From RYN-433 sp036558265 (GTDB taxonomy: Bacteria; Planctomycetota; Phycisphaerae; Tepidisphaerales; Tepidisphaeraceae): DNA of 18,974 bases. The notes beneath the pieces are model-generated. The model was not told the DNA's origin and ran no database searches. It worked only from the letters and a program-made list of their open reading frames with translations. The translations under genes were made by a program, and so were the position numbers. The DNA lies in contig DATBFY010000161.1 of NCBI GenBank assembly GCA_036558265.1, positions 1-18,974 of the forward strand, given 5' to 3'. Below, in pieces: positions 1 to 6,940 of this stretch (the stretch's first letter is position 1; every line of letters begins with the position of its first letter).

Positions 1-55
1 GCAACGGTCACGGGCGGGGCGGCTGTGCTACGGACAACTCGAGGTACCGCTTGTC
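1..55. other. Window edge, no gene seen
   Basis: These bases lie downstream of the glycosyltransferase-like gene. I see no start codon with a ribosome site, no hairpin and no T-run, so the stretch is too short to call. Confidence 0.3.
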
Positions 56-1972
56 TCATTGTCCAAGTGCGTGCCGGGCCGGCATTGTCGTCGGTCTCGT
101 CGCCGCCACAGGCGTCGTCGTCGCCACCGGCCGATGCCGCCTGCGCCTCGGCGGCTTGGCCGGTTGCGTCGCCGAGCCCGTCGTCGGCTGGGTCGTAGCC
201 GCGGGACGGTGCCGCGTGGCCTTGGGCTGGGTCGCCGCGACCAAGTCGCGCTGGTGCTTGGCGCCGCCGCCGCCGTGCTTCTTCTTCGCCACCGGCACCA
301 CCTCGTACTCGCACAGCCGATACCCGCCCGCCGACGCCAATGTCCGCGTCGGCTTGAGCATGCCCAGCCGGATTAACTTCCCCGTCACGACGTCCTTGTC
401 GTCGTACAATTTGTCCGTCCCATCCGGAAAGACGCCGTAGGCGAGCTGTTCGCGGTTCTTGCGCAGGAGCCGCTCCCACTTGCCATCGCGATCCTTGCGC
501 GGCAGGAACATCCCCAGGCCGAAGACCTCGCGGTCGGCGAGGAAGGTCAGCACGGTCGCCTCGGGGCCGAAGACCCGCTGGTCGGACGGCACGTGCTCGC
601 GGACCATGTTCGCAACGTCGTAGACCCCCATCCACTTGCCGCCGTGATACGCCTGGAGGAAGCCGACCTGCTTCAATCCCTGCTGAGGCCGGGTGAACCC
701 GCGCTGCTCGCGGATGAGGTTGGCGGAGCCCAGGAGGTTGGGCGCGACCACCAGCCCCAGCCCGACGAACGCCACCACCTCCCTGGCGCCCGTCAGATGG
801 CGCGCGCGATCGGCCACCGCGGCGACGAACAGCCCCCACCCCGCAAGCAGCAGCGGCAGGATCATGATGAAATACCGCGGCACGCCGCCGATCGCCGCCA
901 TGGTGCCGATCGTCACCAGTACCAGTAATCCCCACAGCACGTTCCGCCGAAGCAACCAGACCCCCGAGGCGATGACGGCGACCGAGAGAAGCGTGGAAAA
1001 GCCAACCCAGTGACCGCCGCCGACGGGGATGAAGCGCGGCCCCATCTGCGTCCCGAAGAACGCCTCGGGGAGCGTTTCCTCGAAGACGGCATAGGCGTTC
1101 TGGGGGAGTTGCGTCAGGATCCGTTGCTCAAAGTCGGCATAACGACCGCGAAGTTTCGCTTCGTACCCCGCGGCATGTCGCCCGCGGAGATCGACGGCCA
1201 GGAGAAAGGTGATCGCCGCCAGCGCCAGGACCCCCAGGGTGAGGGCGCAGGCCAGCCTCCGGGATCGCCGATCCGCCGCGGATTGCCCCGCATGGGTGGG
1301 TCCGATCAGTCCCCAGGCGCAGGTTGCGGCAAGGGCGATGGCCAGCACCCAGAACGTCGGGCGCATCGCCGCGGCGAACAGCAGGCCGATCACCAGGAGG
1401 GTCAGCGCGAGAACTCGCGAGCGTCCGCTCGTGGCCTTCATCAGTCGATCAAACGCCAGGAGCGACGCCACGACCCCCAGGAGAAACGGGATGTCGCTGA
1501 GAATCTCATTGCCGTGTTCGAGAAAGCGCCCATTAGCGCCCATTCCGAAGACGACCGCAACGGCCAGCCACGCGGGCAGGGCGGGCCGGGCGAGCCGATA
1601 GCTCAGCACCAGGGTTGCCACCGCCATCAGCATGACCACGAGCACCGCCGCCCGATCGGAGCGCCCAAAGGCCAGCTCGGTGCCCGCGAGCATCATCGGC
1701 AGGCCGGGATAGCGCGTGTCCTGCTGGTCGGAATAAATTGCGGCGTCTTGCTTGTCTCTAAAGATATATCGACCGGTGGTGGCGAGTTGATGCCCCAGGC
1801 CTCGATAGGCCGCACTGTCCCGCCCGACCCGCCATTGGCCATTGAAAGAAAGCACCATGAGCACGGCCACCAGCACGAAAAACCCCCATCGCCAGCGCGG
1901 GATCAGATCCAGCAACCGGTTGGGGCGGGTCACGGTCGCCGCCGGCGCTGTGGCGTGCTGCAAAACGGGCAT
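56..1972 (-). CDS. Multi-pass membrane glycosyltransferase-like protein (PMT/ArnT-type fold)
   Basis: This 638-residue protein has about ten or more hydrophobic segments over residues 30-420, then a soluble C-terminal part. It looks like the GT-C group (PMT, ArnT, GT39/GT83 families), which moves sugars from lipid-phosphate donors to acceptors on the outer face of the membrane. The first extracytoplasmic loop carries an acidic GRDSAAY motif followed by TRYPGLPMM. A second acidic motif, GNEILSDIPFLL, sits in a later loop, as in that group. Donor and acceptor cannot be read from the sequence. The last 75 or so residues are a low-complexity basic tail rich in Ala, Thr, Gln, Pro and Arg, with repeated ATQP-like words, and are unlikely to be catalytic. 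It starts 52 bp after nadD and is probably cotranscribed with it. The start is ATG at 1972, and I see no strong ribosome site. The family-level call is moderately safe; the substrate is unknown. Confidence 0.75.
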   Translation of the reverse strand: MPVLQHATAPAATVTRPNRLLDLIPRWRWGFFVLVAVLMVLSFNGQWRVGRDSAAYRGLGHQLATTGRYIFRDKQDAAIYSDQQDTRYPGLPMMLAGTELAFGRSDRAAVLVVMLMAVATLVLSYRLARPALPAWLAVAVVFGMGANGRFLEHGNEILSDIPFLLGVVASLLAFDRLMKATSGRSRVLALTLLVIGLLFAAAMRPTFWVLAIALAATCAWGLIGPTHAGQSAADRRSRRLACALTLGVLALAAITFLLAVDLRGRHAAGYEAKLRGRYADFEQRILTQLPQNAYAVFEETLPEAFFGTQMGPRFIPVGGGHWVGFSTLLSVAVIASGVWLLRRNVLWGLLVLVTIGTMAAIGGVPRYFIMILPLLLAGWGLFVAAVADRARHLTGAREVVAFVGLGLVVAPNLLGSANLIREQRGFTRPQQGLKQVGFLQAYHGGKWMGVYDVANMVREHVPSDQRVFGPEATVLTFLADREVFGLGMFLPRKDRDGKWERLLRKNREQLAYGVFPDGTDKLYDDKDVVTGKLIRLGMLKPTRTLASAGGYRLCEYEVVPVAKKKHGGGGAKHQRDLVAATQPKATRHRPAATTQPTTGSATQPAKPPRRRRHRPVATTTPVAATRPTTMPARHALGQ

Positions 1973-2024
1973 GGGCCCATCTTTACGCCCCCCGGGTAAA
2001 CGTCAAGCGCGGCGGGAGCGGCGG

Positions 2025-2615
2025 TCAGGCGGAATAGAGCCGGTGTTCACCGATATACCGTTCGACCTCGGGCGGCACGAGATAGCGGATGGGCTTGCCC
2101 TGTTGAACTCGCTGGCGGATGTCGGTCGCGCGGATGTCAATCAGCGGCGCATCAACGACTTGGGATCGCAGCTTCTGATAGGGGGGCGGCAACGCGGACC
2201 AGTCGATCTCGCTGCCGGGGCGGCGGACGATGACGAACTCAACCTCGTCGAGCAACTGCTGAGCCCGATGCCAGGTCGGCAGGATCTGGAGCATGTCGGC
2301 GCCGATCAGCCAGCTCACCTTCTGCCACCCCATGGCCCTCAACTGGGTGATAGTGTCCATTGTGTAACTAGGACCACGCCGATAGAGTTCCAATGGCTCA
2401 ATCGAGAAGAGCGGATCGTGATTTGCGACAGCCTGGCACATGCCAAGGCGATGGCAGGCAGCCGCCAAATCGGCAGCTTGCGGTTTGTGCGGGGGTTGCG
2501 CGGTGGGAATCAGTACAACCTGGTCAAAGCCCCTGGCCTCGGAAACCGCCCGGGCGACCACCAGATGTCCCACATGCAGGGGGTTAAAACTGCCGCCGAA
2601 ACAAATTTTTGTCAT
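2025..2615 (-). CDS. nadD: Nicotinate-nucleotide adenylyltransferase
   Basis: NadD joins ATP and nicotinate mononucleotide to give deamido-NAD in cytosolic NAD synthesis. The 196-residue length is normal for the family. The nucleotidyltransferase signature GGSFNPLHVGHL is at residues 7-18, with the HxGH motif at 14-17. PPHKP follows at 41-45, GPSYTMDTI at 81-89 and GADML from residue 106. The C-terminal block IRATDIRQR (161-169), then GKPIRYLVPPEVERYI, replaces the usual ISST-x-IR block, with Arg162 where Ser is common. The start is ATG at 2615. Its ribosome site is weak (GAAGA). The gene is divergent from the sigma factor gene across a 313-bp gap and probably leads a two-gene unit with the glycosyltransferase-like gene. 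The usual nadD neighbours (obgE, proA, rsfS) are absent. Confidence 0.96.
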   Translation of the reverse strand: MTKICFGGSFNPLHVGHLVVARAVSEARGFDQVVLIPTAQPPHKPQAADLAAACHRLGMCQAVANHDPLFSIEPLELYRRGPSYTMDTITQLRAMGWQKVSWLIGADMLQILPTWHRAQQLLDEVEFVIVRRPGSEIDWSALPPPYQKLRSQVVDAPLIDIRATDIRQRVQQGKPIRYLVPPEVERYIGEHRLYSA

Positions 2616-2651
2616 TTTCAGTATCTTCGGAACGTCAAAAGGATAGATAAC

Positions 2652-2657
2652 ATCATA
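2652..2657 (-). promoter_or_regulatory. Possible -10 box for nadD
   Basis: Read on the minus strand, this is TATGAT, five of six matches to the sigma-70 -10 consensus, 36 bases upstream of the nadD ATG. The hexamer 17 bp further upstream (TGCACT) is a poor -35 box. The call rests on the -10 alone. Confidence 0.3.
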
Positions 2658-2915
2658 GCTGGTATCCGCGTTGCAGTGCAGGAAGAACTAGTCGGGTTTC
2701 TCGACCGTCCCCCGTGCATGGGTGTCCAGTTTGAGATACGGAAGCTAATTATTTCGGGAAGGCGTCCTAAACGTCACTCGCTCACGGGTTTAGAGAACGA
2801 ACATCACGGCGACGGCGGGCGTAGAATGAGATGGCCGTCGCACCGGCGAGCGAAGAAAGAATTGTCAGGATCGGCTGGAACAGCCGTATGTCTGTCCGGT
2901 CCCGCCAGGAAGGAA

Positions 2916-2922
2916 AAGGAGG
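2916..2922 (+). promoter_or_regulatory. Strong ribosome binding site of the sigma factor gene
   Basis: AAGGAGG lies six bases before the ATG at 2929. It is the strongest Shine-Dalgarno match in the window and fixes the start of the sigma factor. Most other genes here have weak or no such site, which suggests this protein is made efficiently. Confidence 0.8.
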
Positions 2923-2928
2923 CCACCC

Positions 2929-3948
2929 ATGGCCGTCGAATTAGCCAGTAAGCGAAGTGCGACCAGGAAGGGCAGCGTCCCAAAAGCCGTCGCGGTGCGC
3001 GTGGAGGAGATCCTCGCGCAGAACTATGGCTTCATGGACAGTCCGATCTTCAAGCACAAGAATATTGAAAAGGAACTCTTTACCTTTGAGGACGACGCCG
3101 AGCCCAGGCTCCCGCTGACGAGCTGGTATCAGCCGACGCGCGAGGAACTGGAAGGGCATCACGTCGCCACGCCGCAGCTCATGAGCGCGGCGGAGGAGCG
3201 GCTGATGTTCCTGCGCTTCAATTACGCCAAAAGGAAACTGCAACTGCTCGATAAAAAGGTTAAGCAACAGGGGCTCACGCCCGAGCTGGCGGACCTGGTG
3301 CTCGAATGGCACCACCGCTTTGAGCACTTCCGCGAATATCTCGTCCGCACGAACCTGGCGCTGGTGCTGGCGATGGCCAAGCGCGTGCGCCTGGGCGACG
3401 TGGATTTCGCCGAGGTCGTGAGCGAGGGGAACATGGCGCTGCTCCGCGCCGTGGACAAGTTCAACGTCGAGCGAGGCTTTAAGTTCAGCACGTACGCCTG
3501 CCGGGCGATCCTGAAGGCGTTTTCCCGCACGGCGATGAAGGCCAGCCGGCACCGCACCAAGTTCCCGGTCGAGTTCGAGCCCGACCTGGAGAAGAGCGAC
3601 TGGGCCGACAAGCGCCGCGACCAGGTCGAGGAGGACTGCATCGACGAGCTCAAGACGATCGTCGATCGGAACCTTGCGGACCTGTCCAGCGTCGAGGAGA
3701 CGGTCATCCGCCGTCGCTTCAACTGGGATCAGGTCGATGACAGCTCGCTGACGCTGGAAGACGTGGGCAAGATCATCGGCGTGACCAAGGAGCGCGTGCG
3801 CCAGATCCAGAACAAGGCGCTGGCGAAGATCCGCGCGGTGATGGAAGACGGCGTGTTGCGCGTGAAGCCCAAGACGGTCGAGGAGGCCGAGGCGGCGGTC
3901 GCGGCTGCGGCCGCGAACGTGGCGGAGGCGGCGATCGGGGGGAAATGA
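2929..3948 (+). CDS. Sigma-70 family RNA polymerase sigma factor with atypical region 2.4 and no region 3
   Basis: This 339-residue cytosolic protein directs RNA polymerase to promoters. Residues 84-104 (MSAAEERLMFLRFNYAKRKL) look like the entry to the helical core, near sigma region 1.2. Region 2 spans about 132-205, with NLALVLAMAKR, a GNMALLRAVDKF core motif and RGFKFSTYA. Region 4 spans about 250-305, with the helix-turn-helix TLEDVGKIIGVTKERVRQIQ and KALAKIR. Two things are odd. After FSTYA the protein reads CRAILKAFSR instead of the usual WWIRQAI, so the tryptophan pair and glutamine that contact the -10 element in housekeeping sigma factors are missing. Only about 45 charged residues link region 2 to region 4, leaving no room for a normal region 3. 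The tail after 310 is Ala/Glu-rich. It is not the housekeeping factor and may read a different promoter; no anti-sigma gene is adjacent. Confidence 0.9.
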   Translation: MAVELASKRSATRKGSVPKAVAVRVEEILAQNYGFMDSPIFKHKNIEKELFTFEDDAEPRLPLTSWYQPTREELEGHHVATPQLMSAAEERLMFLRFNYAKRKLQLLDKKVKQQGLTPELADLVLEWHHRFEHFREYLVRTNLALVLAMAKRVRLGDVDFAEVVSEGNMALLRAVDKFNVERGFKFSTYACRAILKAFSRTAMKASRHRTKFPVEFEPDLEKSDWADKRRDQVEEDCIDELKTIVDRNLADLSSVEETVIRRRFNWDQVDDSSLTLEDVGKIIGVTKERVRQIQNKALAKIRAVMEDGVLRVKPKTVEEAEAAVAAAAANVAEAAIGGK

Positions 3949-3985
3949 GCGCCGCGGTTGCGTGCGAGCACGATTTGGAGAATTG

Positions 3986-4019
3986 ATCCCGCCGGGTGAT
4001 GCCCGGCGGGATTTTTGTT
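3986..4019 (+). terminator. Intrinsic terminator after the sigma factor gene
   Basis: A perfect 11-bp GC-rich stem (ATCCCGCCGGG at 3986-3996 with its complement at 4002-4012) encloses a 5-base loop and runs into TTTTTGTT. It lies 38 bp after the sigma-factor stop and before the convergent mlaD gene. It is the clearest rho-independent terminator in the window. Confidence 0.9.
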
Positions 4020-4163
4020 GCGCGGCAGGCACTTCCAGAGGACGCGGACGCGATCATTGACCTCCTGGTGCAGCTCGACCGATTGCGAAAGAAGGTGGAG
4101 ACGCATTTCCCCAGGGCGCCGGCGTTCGTGAGGCCGGGGTTTGATGATGGGACGTTGAAGTAG
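3999..4163 (+). pseudogene. Possible 54-codon gene remnant, start inside the terminator loop
   Basis: An open frame runs from ATG in the terminator loop to TAG at 4161-4163. Its middle (residues 9-32) looks coding, with GC-rich third positions and a helical charged stretch. The piece RQALPEDADAIIDLL resembles the first strand and helix of GNAT acetyltransferases, where an Arg-x-Ala-x-x-x-Asp-Ala pattern is common. There is no ribosome site and the start would be buried in a stable stem, so it is probably not translated as drawn. It may be the remains of a broken gene or chance coding-like sequence. Confidence 0.2.
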
Positions 4164-4186
4164 CGGACGGCGCGACGACCCGCGTA

Positions 4187-5203
4187 TTACTTCTTCCCGC
4201 CCAGCTTGAGGCACACGCCCACCTGTTCCCACTGCTCGACCAGGCGTCGCAGGTCGCGGACGGTCAGGCTCAGCTCCTGCGACGTGTCGAGCAGCGCCTC
4301 GTAGAGCTTGGGGTCGTTGATCAGCTTGCCCGCCGTCCCGTCGCCGCGGTCGATCTTGGTCGCGACGGACTGGAACTTGTCGAGGATGCCGGCGACCTGC
4401 TCGAGGCGGTTGCCGAGTTGCTTCGAGAGGTCGTCGATGCGTTTGTCGGTCTTCGTGACCGTCGCCGAGATGTTGCTGTTGGTCTGCTGCAGATCGGTCG
4501 AGAGTTTTTCCAGGTTTTTCGCGATCGTTTTCGCGTTGGTGGAGACCTCGCGGAAGTTGGCGATGGTGGTCTTGAGGTCGCCGCGCATCTGGTCGTCGCC
4601 GAGGAGCTTTCGCAGATCGTCGGAGGTGGCGCCGAACTTGTCCACGGTCTTCTGCACCGAATCGAGCGTGGAGGCGACCTTGTCGATCACGCGCGATTTG
4701 TTCCAGTCGTCGACGCTGGTCTGCAGGCGCTTGGAGAGCTCGGTCAGCTCACGGGCGAGCTCGGCGAACTCGCGCGGGAGCAGGTTGGTTCCGCCGATGT
4801 GCGCCTGGATGGTGGCGCCGTCGGCGAGCTGTCCCTTGGGGACGCCGCCGATCGGCTCGAGGCTGAGGTTGGCCGTGCCGCCGATGAGGGAGGAGCGGAT
4901 GACGGCCTCGACGTTTGCGGGGACGGGGTGCTTGGCTTGGACGTTGCCCCAGATGGTGACGCCGGGCTGTCCGTCCACGGGGAGCTCCACGCGTTTGACC
5001 TGCCCGATGTTCACGCCCAGGTAATAGATGGGCGAGCCGTTGGAGATGCCCTCGGCGCTGTCGGCAATGAAGCGGACGTGGAGTTGGGCGGGCATGAACA
5101 ACCGCACCGGCGCTTCGCCGAACAGCAGGATCATGAACGCCAGGAATCCCAGCGCCACGATCATGGTCAGACCGACGGCCACGTTTTTGCGGAAGCTGGT
5201 CAT
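4187..5203 (-). CDS. mlaD: MlaD family (MCE domain) lipid-transport substrate-binding protein
   Basis: MCE proteins are anchored in the inner membrane and form the periplasmic ring of an ABC system that moves phospholipids between membranes. One transmembrane helix lies at about residues 8-30. The MCE domain follows at about 38-115, with GISNGSPIYYLGVNIGQVKRVEL and the IRSSLIGGTANLSL block. A long helical, coiled-coil-prone region spans about 145-275. A GDGTAGKLINDPKLYE block near the C-terminus is typical of the family. I chose ATG at 5203 (338 residues) because the membrane helix follows directly and its ATGA overlaps the stop of an upstream open frame. A TTG at 5245 would add 14 residues. 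The matching permease and ATPase genes lie at 6933-8678 on the same strand, separated by a plus-strand gene. Confidence 0.9.
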   Translation of the reverse strand: MTSFRKNVAVGLTMIVALGFLAFMILLFGEAPVRLFMPAQLHVRFIADSAEGISNGSPIYYLGVNIGQVKRVELPVDGQPGVTIWGNVQAKHPVPANVEAVIRSSLIGGTANLSLEPIGGVPKGQLADGATIQAHIGGTNLLPREFAELARELTELSKRLQTSVDDWNKSRVIDKVASTLDSVQKTVDKFGATSDDLRKLLGDDQMRGDLKTTIANFREVSTNAKTIAKNLEKLSTDLQQTNSNISATVTKTDKRIDDLSKQLGNRLEQVAGILDKFQSVATKIDRGDGTAGKLINDPKLYEALLDTSQELSLTVRDLRRLVEQWEQVGVCLKLGGKK

Positions 5204-5457
5204 CTTCGGCCAAGTCCTTGTATTCGCACCTGCAAGGTGTTGCAAGTGACGACCAACTTGGCGCGCCGATCGGCTACTGCGGGCGGGGCCGGCGTCAGAG
5301 CAATGGGGGCGACATCGTGAAACGCCTCGATGATGTGGCCGCCCGGCGGCACAATCCGGGTGTCAGCAACCTGACCGTCCAATTGCCCGGGAAGGTCGCC
5401 GCGGCGAAGATACGGGTCGTCCTGTCCGAACGGGACGACGCCCCCGCCGGACGCCGA
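5200..5457 (-). CDS. Possible small gene coupled to mlaD by an ATGA overlap, probably frameshifted at its 5' end
   Basis: A stop-to-stop frame of 85 codons ends with TGA at 5202-5200, which overlaps the mlaD ATG as ATGA, the usual sign of translational coupling. Its codons are GC-rich in the third position and it reads like protein (VVPFGQDDPYLRRGDLPGQ, then VADTRIVPPGGHIIEAF). It has no ATG; the only starts are TTG at 5382 (60 residues) or GTG further in. A GTG at 5503 opens another frame beginning MLPKFPKGDPLVEGLIGV, which would join this one if one base were removed near the G5 run around 5440. That suggests a frameshifted gene of about 105 residues or a sequencing indel. I recognise no family. 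The opposite strand of this stretch is also open, so chance is possible. Confidence 0.35.
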   Translation of the reverse strand, partial: SASGGGVVPFGQDDPYLRRGDLPGQLDGQVADTRIVPPGGHIIEAFHDVAPIALTPAPPAVADRRAKLVVTCNTLQVRIQGLGRR

Positions 5458-5667
5458 TCAATCCCTCGACCAATGGATCACCCTTGGGAAACTTCGGGAG
5501 CACTGACCGTCGGGTGCCATGCCCTCGCCCGCCGCCAATGGCATGGTTCGGGAGAATGCCTCACCGGCGGGCGTGGGCATGCGTATCGTGCCCGTGATAC
5601 CCGCGCACACCTGGCATGCCCACCCGAGCCGAATCCGCTAAGCCGTAAGCGGCGCCTTGGGCGGCTC
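5204..5667. other. 464-bp gap between mlaD and the DUF1570-type gene
   Basis: The mlaD-proximal half (to about 5500) contains the coding-like minus frame described separately. The other half holds repeats: a 16-bp inverted repeat at 5518-5581, a further inverted copy of its GTGGGCATGC core at 5614-5623, and a short CCGCT/AGCGG hairpin at 5635-5652. I see no convincing promoter for either flanking gene. Confidence 0.5.
5518..5581. repeat. Palindromic intergenic element built on GGGCATGC
   Basis: CATGCCCTCGCCCGCC (5518-5533) and GGCGGGCGTGGGCATG (5566-5581) are inverted copies with one mismatch, separated by 32 bases. The core GTGGGCATGC (5573-5582) is inverted again as GCATGCCCAC at 5614-5623, so alternative hairpins can form. 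The form resembles dispersed REP-like palindromes. A genome-wide copy number cannot be seen here. Confidence 0.6.
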
Positions 5668-6888
5668 GTGTGGGCATGGGGCCCGATCGTCCTCCTCGCA
5701 TGCGCGCTTTTCCCGTCCCACGCCTTTGCCGATCCGCAGCTCAGGACTTACGAAACCCGCTACTACCTTCTCCACACCGACCTTCCCGAGCCCGAGGCGC
5801 GTGAAGCCCAGCTCCGAATGACCCGCCTGGCCGAAGAATACCTCCGCCGCACCGCCGCCTTCTCCGGCCAGCTTAACGGGCGCCTCCCGTTCTTCCTCTA
5901 CAGCCAGATCGACGACTACCTCAAGGCCGGCGGCATCGAAGGCTCGGGCGGCGTCTTCGACGGCCAGCGCCTGATGGCCGTCGCGCTGCGTCGCCCCGAC
6001 CACGTCATCTCCCTCTCCGCCTGGCACATCGTGCAGCACGAGGGATTCCACCAGTTCGCCCACGCCGCCATCGGCGGCAACATCCCCATGTGGGCCGACG
6101 AGGGACTCGCCGAGTACTTCGGCGAAGGGCTCTTCACCGGCGACAATTTCGAGACCGGCCTGATCCCCCAGTCCCGCCTGGCGCGCGTGCAGCGCATGTT
6201 GCAGGACAACGCCCAGACCCCGCTGCGCCAGTTCCAGGCCATCACCCGCGATCAGTGGAACGACCGCATCGTCACCAAAAACTACGACCAGGCCTGGTCG
6301 TTCGTCCACTTCCTCGCCCACGCCGACGACGGCCGCCTCCGCAAGCCCTTCGAAGCCTGCATGCTGGACCTGAGCAGAGGCGGCGATCCGGGCAAATGCT
6401 ACGATCGCCATCTGGCGTCGATCCCCAACCTCGAGGCCCGCTGGCGTGACTGGTGGCTGAACCTCCCCGATCATCCCACCGCCGACCTTTACGCCCGCGC
6501 CACCCTGGAGATCCTCACCAGCTTCCTCGCCCGCGCCCACTTGGCCGGCGAGCGATTCGAGAGTTTCGACCGCCTCGTCAAAACGCCGCCCGACAACCTG
6601 AAGCAACCCGCCGACCAGTGGCTTCCCCCAACGCTGCTGGCGATGGCCGCCGCAGAATCCCAGAAGATGCGCACCGCCGGCGCGACCTTCATCCTGGTAA
6701 CCCCACCCGGCCGCCCACCGACCCTCATCCTGATCCTGAAGGACCGCACCCGCCTCGCCGGCCGCATCACCCTGACCGCCAACGCCCGGGTCGATTCCGT
6801 CCGCGTGGACACGATCGCAAAGGGATCCGCGAAAACCCAGCCCGCGACGTCGCACACCGCCACCCCCCACGGCGAAATGCTGCGCTGA
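5668..6888 (+). CDS. Exported DUF1570-type protein with an HExxH zinc-peptidase motif
   Basis: The protein is about 406 residues from the GTG at 5668. The N-terminus is a signal-peptide core (VLLACALF, cleavage probably after SHAFA), so it should act outside the cytoplasm. HEGFH at residues 124-128 fits the HExxH zinc motif. ADEGLAEYF at 143-151 supplies a candidate third ligand, Glu145 or Glu149, the gluzincin layout of the DUF1570/peptidase MA-like group. Activity is inferred only. The C-terminal third, with an ILVTPPGRPPTLILIL stretch, is probably a small beta domain. The start is uncertain: GTG 5668 lacks an n-region charge, while the RKRR just upstream would suit a signal peptide but has no ATG, GTG or TTG near it. 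ATG 5473 would add 65 residues through a repeat region. The gene sits inside the Mla locus on the opposite strand and converges on mlaF. Confidence 0.8.
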   Translation: MWAWGPIVLLACALFPSHAFADPQLRTYETRYYLLHTDLPEPEAREAQLRMTRLAEEYLRRTAAFSGQLNGRLPFFLYSQIDDYLKAGGIEGSGGVFDGQRLMAVALRRPDHVISLSAWHIVQHEGFHQFAHAAIGGNIPMWADEGLAEYFGEGLFTGDNFETGLIPQSRLARVQRMLQDNAQTPLRQFQAITRDQWNDRIVTKNYDQAWSFVHFLAHADDGRLRKPFEACMLDLSRGGDPGKCYDRHLASIPNLEARWRDWWLNLPDHPTADLYARATLEILTSFLARAHLAGERFESFDRLVKTPPDNLKQPADQWLPPTLLAMAAAESQKMRTAGATFILVTPPGRPPTLILILKDRTRLAGRITLTANARVDSVRVDTIAKGSAKTQPATSHTATPHGEMLR

Positions 6889-6892
6889 CCCC

Positions 6893-6940
6893 TCACCCCC
6901 TCATCTCCTCATCTCCTCATCTCCTCACCCGCTCATCTAT
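6893..6940. repeat. Octamer array, six 8-bp units
   Basis: Six consecutive units all begin with TCA: TCACCCCC, TCATCTCC three times, TCACCCGC, TCATCTAT. They fill the 44 bp between two convergent genes. The last unit supplies the stop codon of mlaF (TGA on the minus strand, 6933-6935). Confidence 0.8.

Larger units (their letters stand above)
2616..2928. other. 313-bp divergent intergenic region (nadD / sigma factor)
   Basis: The gap must hold promoters for both flanking genes. For nadD there is TATGAT at 2652-2657 (minus). For the sigma factor there is TAGAAT at 2822-2827 (plus) without a convincing -35. A small hairpin (CGGCT 2872-2876 with AGCCG 2882-2886, loop of five) would lie in the sigma-factor leader. 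No open frame here has a ribosome site or a recognisable product. Confidence 0.5.

Noticed and set aside
1010..1999. A 329-codon plus-strand frame opposite the glycosyltransferase-like gene
   Set aside because: The product is Gln/Arg/His-rich with no hydrophobic core. The minus strand encodes regular membrane helices.
2822..2827. TAGAAT as a full promoter for the sigma factor gene
   Set aside because: The -10 is good but no hexamer near 17 bp upstream resembles a -35, so it is mentioned only in the description of the gap.
2941..4032. A 363-codon minus-strand frame opposite the sigma factor gene
   Set aside because: The sigma factor has clear conserved regions and a strong ribosome site, so the opposite frame is a by-product of its codon use.
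5638..6870. A 410-codon minus-strand frame opposite the DUF1570-type gene
   Set aside because: It is Gly/Val/Glu-rich without motifs. The plus strand has a signal peptide and HExxH.
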